Positions 9,124 to 16,705 of a DNA stretch of 64,000 nt are shown here, piece by piece. The position numbers and the translations under genes were made by a program. Location: assembly GCF_000826645.1 (NCBI RefSeq), contig NZ_JXJP01000030.1:1-64000 (forward strand), written 5' to 3'. The DNA comes from Psychroserpens mesophilus (lineage in GTDB: Bacteria; Bacteroidota; Bacteroidia; Flavobacteriales; Flavobacteriaceae). The notes beneath the pieces were generated by a model, which worked only from the letters and a program-made list of their open reading frames with translations, did no database searches and was not told the origin of the DNA. The number at the start of each line of letters is the position of its first letter. The first letter of the stretch is position 1.

Positions 9124-9777
9124 ATGTTAGATAAAAATGGAATTGCTAAGCGTATAGCAAAGGAAGTTCAAGATGGTTACTATGTTAACCTGGGAATAGG
9201 CATACCAACTTTGGTAGCAAATTATGTAAGAGATGATATTGAAGTGGAGTTTCAAAGTGAAAATGGCGTTTTAGGAATGGGACCTTTTCCTTTTGAAGGC
9301 GAAGAAGATGCAGATATTATTAATGCTGGTAAACAAACCATAACGACATTACCTGGAGCAAGTTTCTTTGATTCGGCAATGAGTTTTTCAATGATTCGTG
9401 GTCAGCACGTCGATTTAACAATTTTGGGTGCTATGGAAGTTGCAGAAAATGGAGATATCGCTAACTGGAAAATTCCTGGAAAAATGGTTAAAGGTATGGG
9501 AGGCGCAATGGATCTCGTTGCTAGTGCCGAAAATATTATCGTCGCTATGATGCACACCAATAGAGCAGGCGAATCTAAACTTCTAAAAAAATGTTCATTA
9601 CCTCTCACTGGAGTAGGTTGTGTTAAAAAAGTGGTGACTAATCTGGCCGTCATGGAAATTACAAATCAAGGATTTAAACTTTTAGAACGAGCACCTGGTG
9701 TTTCGGTGGAGGAGATTAAAAATGCTACGGAAGGCACTTTAATTATTGAGGGCGATATTCCTGAGATGCAGATTTGA
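9124..9777 (+). CDS. scoB: Acyl-CoA:3-ketoacid CoA transferase, subunit B
   Basis: Beta subunit of the same CoA transferase, 217 residues. It contains the conserved segment EFQSENGVLGMGPFPFEGEED, whose Glu in the SENG motif forms the covalent glutamyl-CoA thioester in this family, and AGKQTITTLPGASFFDS. The ATG follows the scoA stop by one base, so translation is probably coupled. A terminator follows at 9807. The pair would feed ketone-body or branched-chain degradation into central metabolism. Confidence 0.95.
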   Translation: MLDKNGIAKRIAKEVQDGYYVNLGIGIPTLVANYVRDDIEVEFQSENGVLGMGPFPFEGEEDADIINAGKQTITTLPGASFFDSAMSFSMIRGQHVDLTILGAMEVAENGDIANWKIPGKMVKGMGGAMDLVASAENIIVAMMHTNRAGESKLLKKCSLPLTGVGCVKKVVTNLAVMEITNQGFKLLERAPGVSVEEIKNATEGTLIIEGDIPEMQI

Positions 9778-9806
9778 TTCTATTTTTGCATTTAGAACGA
9801 TATATT

Positions 9807-9831
9807 AAACCACTTTAAAAGTGGTTTTTTT
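9807..9831 (+). terminator. Terminator after scoB
   Basis: AAACCACTTT pairs with AAAGTGGTTT and is followed by a T7 run. Confidence 0.85.
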
Positions 9832-9917
9832 GTGTTTTAGAACAAAACCTCAGAAAAGTTAAATCTATTTATTTGTAGGAAAAATACTCAAAATACATGC
9901 TAAATGTTAAAATTTAA

Positions 9918-9977
9918 TGTATTTCATCGATTTATTGTGTATTTTGTCTGATTATTTCAAAACATGTTACATATTAG
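9918..9977 (+). promoter_or_regulatory. Direct-repeat activator site and promoter, copy 1 (orphan)
   Basis: TGTATTTCAT at 9918 is repeated 20 bases later as TGTATTTTGT, and CATATTAG (9970-9977) lies 52 bases from the start of the site. The same layout precedes two protease genes (12021 and 16613). Here the site points right into a stretch with no established gene. Recognition is by comparison inside the window; a LytTR-type response regulator as ligand is my inference. Confidence 0.5.
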
Positions 9978-10004
9978 CAAAACCAAATCGAAACAAACAA
10001 TTAA

Positions 10005-10101
10005 CCAAATTTACCATAAACTTAACTTTGTGATTTTCCCCAAATCTATCATAAACTTTAACTTATGAATCTTTTTGCCCCAAATCTACTTAAACCTACA
10101 G
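10005..10101 (+). repeat. Imperfect leader repeats (CCAAATCTA units)
   Basis: Units starting at 10005, 10040 and 10080 share CCAAATCTA followed by CATAAACTTTAACTT or a degraded form, with periods of 35 and 40 bases. They fill the leader downstream of the orphan direct-repeat site. The rest of 9832-10187 is AT-rich and holds no other recognisable gene. Confidence 0.45.
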
Positions 10102-10193
10102 ATTCTGAAAATAAACTCAAATTTAATTTCAGAAACACACTAAGATTATTTAAAAATATCTTAACCCTAACTAAAAAAATATTCATGCTATAA
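10065..10193 (+). CDS. Possible 42-codon basic peptide behind orphan regulatory site
   Basis: ATG at 10065 opens 42 codons (MNLFAPNLLKPTDSENKLKF at the start), ending TAA at 10191-10193. The peptide is rich in Lys, Leu, Phe and Asn, with a basic amphipathic second half. It is not a signal peptide and matches no family I know. Its end overlaps the last codons of the convergent ABC gene by six bases. The only support is the upstream regulatory motif, so it could equally be the remnant of a lost gene or an untranslated RNA. Confidence 0.28.
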   Translation: MNLFAPNLLKPTDSENKLKFNFRNTLRLFKNILTLTKKIFML

Positions 10194-11879
10194 TCCTTTT
10201 GGAATGGCATGAATAAGTTTTTTAGTGTATTCATTTTTAGGATGTTTATAGATGATGTCTGCATCATCAATTTCTTCAACTTTTCCCTTATTCATGACTA
10301 AAAGCTGATCTGACATATATTTAACTACTGCAAGATCATGTGAGATAAAAATATACGTGAATCCGAAATTATCTTTCAAATCATTTAACAGATTTAATAC
10401 TTGCGCCTGTACTGAAATATCTAAAGCAGATACAGATTCGTCACAAATAATTAACTTTGGTTCTAAAGCAATAGCTCTTGCAATTCCTATTCTTTGACGT
10501 TGACCTCCAGAAAATTCGTGAGGATAACGATTAAAATAACTTTCATCTAGACCTACTTTCAATAGCAAATGCAATACTTTTTCTTTTCTTTCAGTATCAG
10601 AAGTTCCTATGCGATGCACTTTCATAGGTTCCATAATTGCTTTTCCGACAGGGATTCTTGGATTCAAAGAAGCATAAGGATCCTGAAATATAATTTGAAT
10701 ATCTTTTCTTAATTGACGTACTTTAGAAGTATTGAGTTTAGTTATATCAATACCATTATAAAGAATATGTCCTGCAGTAGCTTTATCTAATAGAAGGATA
10801 GCATTTGCTAAAGTTGATTTTCCACATCCAGATTCTCCTACTAAACCCAATGTTTCTCCTTTATAAAGTTTAAAACTCACTTGGTTTACAGCTTTAAATG
10901 AATCTTGCTTTCCAAACCAGCCTGATTTAGATAAATACTCTTTCTCAAGATTTATAACTTCTAATAAAGGTGGCTTACTGTATAATATCTTGTGAGCTTC
11001 CTCACGTTGATTTGTATCAATGGTTTCAGTTAGCGAATTACCTTCCATAAAATCTTTAATAGTTGGCAAACGTTTTAAACGAACGTCTAATGAAGGTTTT
11101 GAGCTCAATAAAGCTTTAGTGTAGGTATGTTGAGGTCTATGGAAAATGTCCGTTACGTTTCCTTGTTCAACGATTGCTCCTTTATACATGACCAAAATAC
11201 GATCTGCGATTTCAGAAACAAGTGCTAAATCATGAGAAATGAATATAATACTCATTTGTTCTTCAACTTGTAATTGTTTTAGAAGTTCAATAATTTCCTT
11301 TTGAACCGTTACGTCTAAAGCTGTTGTAGGCTCGTCTGCAATTAAAAGTTTGGGTTTACAAGCAATCGCCATTGCAATCATGACACGCTGTTTTTGTCCA
11401 CCAGATATTTCGTGAGGATACGCTTTATAAATTCGGTCTGGTAGTGGCAGTTTTACCTTTTCGAAAAGAGATAATGTTTCGGCTTTTGCTTTAGCTTTAG
11501 ATAAATTAGTATGTTGTAATAGAATTTCGGAAACCTGTTTTCCGCAGGTCATTGACGGATTTAAAGAACTCATAGGTTCTTGAAAAATCATGGCAATATC
11601 ATTTCCTCTGATATGTTGAAATTCTTTTTGAGATAGTGATGATAAATCTTGCCCATTAAAATGAATCGTTCCTGATGTAATTTTTGATATGTTCTTCGGA
11701 AGTAATCCCAGTATCGCTAATGATGAAACCGATTTTCCTGAACCCGATTCACCTACAATTCCAAGAATTTCATTAGTGTTTAACTGATAGGAAATATTAT
11801 GAATGATTTTAGTCTCATTTTTTTTATTAAAAAATGAGATCGAAAGGCTATTTACATCAAGCAATAACGTATTTGACAT
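10188..11879 (-). CDS. Peptide-type ABC transporter, double ATP-binding protein
   Basis: A 563-residue protein with two tandem ATPase domains of the Dpp/Opp (YejF-like) type, which power import of di- or oligopeptides or related solutes. Half one has Walker A GESGSGKS, signature SGGQKQR and LLIADEPTTALD. Half two has GESGCGKS, signature SGGQRQR and LIICDESVSALD. The oligopeptide C-terminal linker, ending RPQHTYTKALL, follows the first domain, and a similar HPKNEYTKKL segment follows the second. No permease or binding protein gene is adjacent, so its membrane partners must be encoded elsewhere. It is divergent from the secreted-protease genes, so a link between extracellular proteolysis and peptide uptake is attractive but unproven. 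Confidence 0.92.
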   Translation of the reverse strand: MSNTLLLDVNSLSISFFNKKNETKIIHNISYQLNTNEILGIVGESGSGKSVSSLAILGLLPKNISKITSGTIHFNGQDLSSLSQKEFQHIRGNDIAMIFQEPMSSLNPSMTCGKQVSEILLQHTNLSKAKAKAETLSLFEKVKLPLPDRIYKAYPHEISGGQKQRVMIAMAIACKPKLLIADEPTTALDVTVQKEIIELLKQLQVEEQMSIIFISHDLALVSEIADRILVMYKGAIVEQGNVTDIFHRPQHTYTKALLSSKPSLDVRLKRLPTIKDFMEGNSLTETIDTNQREEAHKILYSKPPLLEVINLEKEYLSKSGWFGKQDSFKAVNQVSFKLYKGETLGLVGESGCGKSTLANAILLLDKATAGHILYNGIDITKLNTSKVRQLRKDIQIIFQDPYASLNPRIPVGKAIMEPMKVHRIGTSDTERKEKVLHLLLKVGLDESYFNRYPHEFSGGQRQRIGIARAIALEPKLIICDESVSALDISVQAQVLNLLNDLKDNFGFTYIFISHDLAVVKYMSDQLLVMNKGKVEEIDDADIIYKHPKNEYTKKLIHAIPKGL

Positions 11880-12020
11880 ATGTAAAAATAGACAATTTAA
11901 AAAGTCCGTAAACAGAAATAATGGTGATATTTTCTTGAAATAACAAAAATTAGTAAAATTCTCAAAAAAACATAAAACACTGATAATGAGTGATGTGGCA
12001 TTTTTACATGTTTTATATTA

Positions 12021-12081
12021 TGCATTTCATCGATTTTTTATGCATTTCATAGATAAAAATCAATTAGAAGTTATATATTAG
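12021..12081 (+). promoter_or_regulatory. Direct-repeat activator site and promoter, copy 2
   Basis: TGCATTTCAT occurs twice, at 12021 and 12041, exactly 20 bases apart; the first is followed by CGAT and the second by AGAT. TATATTAG (12074-12081), a -7-like element, starts 53 bases from the site start and 41 bases upstream of the ATG at 12115. The fixed geometry shared with copies 1 and 3 suggests an activator binding just upstream of the promoter. Confidence 0.6.
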
Positions 12082-12114
12082 CCAAAATATAATTCATTGA
12101 AACCCCAAATTAAA

Positions 12115-15100
12115 ATGAAAAGAATTACGATTACCTTAACCGCTATGTTTTTGCTTTTACTTCATGTAAATGCGCAAAATTCAGAAAGTAAATCAGTAGA
12201 AAAAGAAAAAGCTGAACAATATCTTTCAACTCAAGGAGAACTTACGTTTACGTTTCAAGTAGAAAGTGATAGTGATGTAGAGTTATTAACTCGTGATATG
12301 TCTCTAATTCATTATGATTCTACTACAAAAACAGTGAAAGCTTGGGCAAATGAAGAACAGTTTAGAAGTTTTGAAACTACCAACATTCCTTATAATGTTC
12401 CAAAAAGTGAAAATGAAGCTGATGAGTCTTTTATTTATGATGTAAGACCACTTTCTGCTCGATCTGCAGCGTCAACACTTACTTTTCCTTTAAGCTCTTA
12501 TCCTACTTATGCTGAGTATGCACAACAAATGCAGGATTTTGAAGATGATTATCCAGCTTTAGTTGAGAAAATAAGTATTGGAACTACAGGTCAAGGTGAT
12601 AAGGAATTATTATTCGTTAAAATTTCAGATAATGTATCAGTAGATGAAAAAGAACCTAAATTGATGTTTACATCTTCAATGCATGGTGATGAAATTGCAG
12701 GTTACCCAATGATGCTTACTTTAATAGACTACATATTAACAGTGTATAGCAATCCTGGTCATTCAGATCATTTAAGAGTAAAAAACTTAGTTGAAAATAC
12801 AGAGCTTTGGATTAATCCGAGTGCTAACCCAGATGGCACATATCACAATAGTGCCAATAATACGTCGGTTGTAAATGCAAGACGAGGAAATGGTAATAAT
12901 ATTGATTTAAACAGAAATTATCCTGATAATGTTGCTGGTCCTCATGATGATGGGAATGCTTATCAAACAGAAACGATTGCATTTATGAATTTTGCAGATG
13001 CTCATAATTTTGTGCTATCAGCAAACTTCCATGGAGGTACTGAACTGGTGAATTATCCTTTTGACAATGCCTATGTAAGCCAGTATGAGCATGCTGATGG
13101 TGATTGGTTTGAGTATGTAGGTGTAGAATATGCAACACATTGCCAAACTGATGCCAACTCAGGTAATACATCGTCACCTACTTATACCAATAAGGCATCT
13201 TATATGACAGATGATGATGATAGTAATGTGTTTCCTAGTCCAGGTGTGACGCATGGCGCTGAATGGTATCGTGTATATGGTGGACGACAAGACTATATGA
13301 ATTTTTACCAACAGTGTAGAGAGATAACAATAGAATTGTCAGATCAAAAGATTTTACAGGAAAGTCTTTTAGATGATTATTGGTATTATAATAGAGATGC
13401 CTTGTTAGATTATTTAACACAAGGAACTTATGGCTTTAGAGGAGATGTTGTAGATGCTACAAATAATTCCTTAGCTATTGAAGGCGTAAAGGTAACCATT
13501 GTAGGTCATGATGCTTATGGATCAGAAGTTTACACAGATACACAAGGCGATTATTACAGACCAATCAAAGCAGGAACATATGATTTACTATTCGAAGCGC
13601 CTTGCTATCAGTCTGTGACAGTTACAGGTCAAACAATAGCAGATGGCACGACAGTAGTTTTAGCTGATGTTCAAATGACACCTTTGTCAACTGTTCCAAC
13701 AGGATTGGCAGCTTCTAATGTTAGTACAACTGTTGCAACCTTAAGCTGGGATGAAATCTCTGGAATGACCTATGATTTACGTTATAGAGAAGTTGGTGCA
13801 CCTTCTTGGACTACAACTTCGGTTACAGGAGGAACTTTCCAATTAACAGGTTTAACGTCATTAACGCAATACGAAGTTCAAATACGAAGTAATTGTGGCA
13901 GTTTTAACTCTGCCTATAGCAATTCAGTAGTATTTACAACTACAGATGTCGTGGCATGTTCAGGCACACTTATTTCGTCTTTTCCATATTTAGAAACCTT
14001 TGATTCTGGATTAGGTGATTGGACTCAGGATTCTGGTGATGATGGAAATTGGTCTTTAGATGCAGGTGGAACTCCAACTGGTAATACTGGGCCTTCAGAC
14101 GATATTTCAGAAGGTGGAAATTATTTATATACTGAATCATCTACTAGTGGTTTAGGTTCTAACGCTACAGTGAGTTTAACAAGTCCTTGTTATAATCTCA
14201 CAAATTATCCAGATGCTTACTTTTCTTTTTATTACCATATGTTTGGAAACACTATGGGAACGTTGAATCTCGAAATATCATCAGATGATGGCGATAATTG
14301 GACGAACATTTTTAACGCTTCTGGTAACTTAACTAATGTATGGAATTTACAAAACATAGATTTAAGTGGGTATTACGGCGAAACTGTAAAGTTTAGATTT
14401 ACAGGCATAACAGGTAATGGTTTTAGAAGTGATATGGCTATTGACCACATTGGAGTTGGTAGCAAAGCATATTGCATTTCTGAGGCTAAAACAGACTCTA
14501 ATCAATTAGGAATTCAACGCGTACAATTAAACGATTTAGATAATACATCTGCTATTGCGGTATATTCTGATTTCACATCCATTTCTACCACCTTATCTAA
14601 AAACACAGCCTATAGCATATCTATTACACCACAGTATAATAATGTTAACACTAGTAATCCAGTTGGCTATGCTGTCTGGATTGACTTTAATCAGAATGGA
14701 GTTTTTACCGATAGCGGAGAACAGGTGTTTTCACTAAATCCTGTGACTGGAGGAAATACAGTAAACTGGAATTTTAGTGTGCCAGCAAATATTAGTACAG
14801 GAAACACTAAAATGAGAGTTTCTATGAAATACAATGGAGTTCCAACAGCCTGTGAAGGTTTTGCTTATGGTGAAGTTGAAGACTATAATATCTATCTTTT
14901 CAACGGTTTGGTTTATAATGCCAACACTTGGACACCTAGTGCACCAACCAGTTCTACGTCTTCAGAAGATGTACTTATTGAAAATGGTACTTATACAATA
15001 AATAGTACTGATATTGCTATGAACAACTTAACGGTTAAAACTGGAGCAACAATTGATGTTGATAAAACTTCTAATCTAACAGTTGCAGGTAATATTATAA

Positions 15101-16485
15101 ACAATGGAGAACTTACTTTAAATTCTGATTCTAATGAGTTCTCGAGTTTAATCGTAGATGGATCAGTGACAGGGCATGTGAAATACAATCGTCATGTCAC
15201 TTCAAATGCAGGTGGTAATGATATCATTGCGCCACCAGTAAGCGGAGAATCTTTTACAAGTTTTATTTCTAATAATTCTAATATATTATCGAATTCAGGA
15301 CAAACATTATATCTGTTTGGTCCTTTCGAAAAACCAACAAATGATTATCAATTGTATTCCAATGTTGAATCTGCAACGCTAGATGCAGCTAAAGGATATC
15401 GAGCTGCTTCAACTGATAATGGAACATTTACATTTTCGGGTGCAGTAACCACAGAATCATTAACTGTTCCAATTATAAAAACAGGTGCTGATTTTGCTAA
15501 ATGGAACTTAATAGGTAATCCTTATACTTCATATATAAAATTAGAAGACTTCTTAACTGAAAATTTAACTACACTTGACGCTCAAAGTGTTGCAATATAT
15601 GGCTATGATGCTAATGACTCTGATGGAAGCGTTTGGACCATTTGGAATATGGCGTACTCAGATGCGAACCCTAATTCTTTAATCGCTCCAGGACAAGGGT
15701 TTTTTGTGTCTTCAAAAGATGGAGGCTCAAACGTATCCTTTACACCTTCAATGCGTACCACAGGTTCATCAGATGATTTTATTCAAGGAAGAAATTCAAA
15801 CTATGCTCATTTTGTACTTAGTATGACATCAACAGATAAAGTTTCTAACACTCATCTCTACTTTAAAGATAATGCGTCATTGGGATTAGATATTGGTTAT
15901 GATGCAGAACTGTTTGGTGAAACACCGTCGCCGTATTCTATTTATTCAGAATTAACCGAAGAAGGTCAAGATTTAAACATGGCTATTCAATCTATAGGTT
16001 TTGATGATGTTAATGGTACAACATTAATTCCTCTAGGCGTTAATTTGTTGCAAGGAAGACAGGTCGTTATAAGCATGGATACGTCTAACTTAGAGTATAA
16101 TGTATATTTGGAAGATGTCGTAACCAATACGACTACACTTTTAAATACATCTGACTATAATTTAACGGCTGAAACTGATTTAGTTGGTACAGGGAGATTT
16201 TATTTGAGATTCGAGGACGATACCTTGTCTATTATAGAATCAAATCTTGACAATGTTCAAATTTTTAACAATTCAGAATTGAAAGAGATCACTATTAAAG
16301 GTCAATTTGCTGAAGATACCACATTCGTTTTGTACGATATTCAGGGAAGGGAAATTATTAGAAGAGATTTAGATAGTAATAGCAGTGTAAACATAGTTAA
16401 TGCTTCAGATTACTCTAAAGGTGTTTATCTAGTTCAACTTATAAACAAATCAAATACCATTAGTAAAAAGCTAATTATCAGATAA
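12115..16485 (+). CDS. Secreted M14 zinc carboxypeptidase, multidomain, T9SS-targeted
   Basis: A predicted metallocarboxypeptidase trimming C-terminal residues outside the cell. I use the ATG at 12115, because the earlier start at 12097 is a TTG with no leader support. Domains in order: signal peptide ending VNAQ; N-terminal propeptide; M14 domain with ligands His190 and Glu193 (MHGDE) and His306 (NFHGG) and catalytic Glu407 (ITIEL); a CarboxypepD-regulatory-like fold; one fibronectin III domain; a MAM-like jellyroll (FPYLETFDSGLGDW); a GEVED domain; a long module of about 500 residues (NTWTPSAP onwards); and a Por secretion tail ending KKLIIR. From the MAM-like domain on, it is closely similar to the next gene although the catalytic domains are unrelated. 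At about 1456 residues it is far longer than a simple M14 enzyme. Confidence 0.93.
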   Translation: MKRITITLTAMFLLLLHVNAQNSESKSVEKEKAEQYLSTQGELTFTFQVESDSDVELLTRDMSLIHYDSTTKTVKAWANEEQFRSFETTNIPYNVPKSENEADESFIYDVRPLSARSAASTLTFPLSSYPTYAEYAQQMQDFEDDYPALVEKISIGTTGQGDKELLFVKISDNVSVDEKEPKLMFTSSMHGDEIAGYPMMLTLIDYILTVYSNPGHSDHLRVKNLVENTELWINPSANPDGTYHNSANNTSVVNARRGNGNNIDLNRNYPDNVAGPHDDGNAYQTETIAFMNFADAHNFVLSANFHGGTELVNYPFDNAYVSQYEHADGDWFEYVGVEYATHCQTDANSGNTSSPTYTNKASYMTDDDDSNVFPSPGVTHGAEWYRVYGGRQDYMNFYQQCREITIELSDQKILQESLLDDYWYYNRDALLDYLTQGTYGFRGDVVDATNNSLAIEGVKVTIVGHDAYGSEVYTDTQGDYYRPIKAGTYDLLFEAPCYQSVTVTGQTIADGTTVVLADVQMTPLSTVPTGLAASNVSTTVATLSWDEISGMTYDLRYREVGAPSWTTTSVTGGTFQLTGLTSLTQYEVQIRSNCGSFNSAYSNSVVFTTTDVVACSGTLISSFPYLETFDSGLGDWTQDSGDDGNWSLDAGGTPTGNTGPSDDISEGGNYLYTESSTSGLGSNATVSLTSPCYNLTNYPDAYFSFYYHMFGNTMGTLNLEISSDDGDNWTNIFNASGNLTNVWNLQNIDLSGYYGETVKFRFTGITGNGFRSDMAIDHIGVGSKAYCISEAKTDSNQLGIQRVQLNDLDNTSAIAVYSDFTSISTTLSKNTAYSISITPQYNNVNTSNPVGYAVWIDFNQNGVFTDSGEQVFSLNPVTGGNTVNWNFSVPANISTGNTKMRVSMKYNGVPTACEGFAYGEVEDYNIYLFNGLVYNANTWTPSAPTSSTSSEDVLIENGTYTINSTDIAMNNLTVKTGATIDVDKTSNLTVAGNIINNGELTLNSDSNEFSSLIVDGSVTGHVKYNRHVTSNAGGNDIIAPPVSGESFTSFISNNSNILSNSGQTLYLFGPFEKPTNDYQLYSNVESATLDAAKGYRAASTDNGTFTFSGAVTTESLTVPIIKTGADFAKWNLIGNPYTSYIKLEDFLTENLTTLDAQSVAIYGYDANDSDGSVWTIWNMAYSDANPNSLIAPGQGFFVSSKDGGSNVSFTPSMRTTGSSDDFIQGRNSNYAHFVLSMTSTDKVSNTHLYFKDNASLGLDIGYDAELFGETPSPYSIYSELTEEGQDLNMAIQSIGFDDVNGTTLIPLGVNLLQGRQVVISMDTSNLEYNVYLEDVVTNTTTLLNTSDYNLTAETDLVGTGRFYLRFEDDTLSIIESNLDNVQIFNNSELKEITIKGQFAEDTTFVLYDIQGREIIRRDLDSNSSVNIVNASDYSKGVYLVQLINKSNTISKKLIIR

Positions 16486-16505
16486 CCTTAAATCTATATA
16501 ATTGT

Positions 16506-16536
16506 AAAGCTCAGATGAAAATTTGGGCTTTTTTTG
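16506..16536 (+). terminator. Terminator after M14 gene
   Basis: AAAGCTCA pairs with TTGGGCTTT (one G-T pair) and is followed by a T7 run. Confidence 0.75.
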
Positions 16537-16612
16537 GTGAAAAGCTTTAATTCATTCATTTTATTAAAAAACTGGCGATCAGTAATTTACATTTGTGTCT
16601 ATTTTCAATAGA

Positions 16613-16674
16613 TGTATTTCATCGATTTTTAAGGCGTTTTACAGAAAAAAAATCACTTAAATATGATATATTTA
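16613..16674 (+). promoter_or_regulatory. Direct-repeat activator site and promoter, copy 3
   Basis: TGTATTTCAT at 16613 is followed by CGATTTTTAA and then a weaker half-site, GGCGTTTTAC, exactly 20 bases on. TATATTTA (16667-16674) starts 54 bases from the site start, 39 bases before the ATG at 16706. The layout is the same as at 12021. Confidence 0.55.
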
Positions 16675-16705
16675 CCGACAATAAATCCTTTAGATATCTA
16701 AAATA

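Noticed and set aside
10058-10279. 73-codon minus-strand ORF at the end of the ABC gene
   Set aside because: It overlaps the true reading frame of the ABC ATPase and has no start context; it is a shadow.
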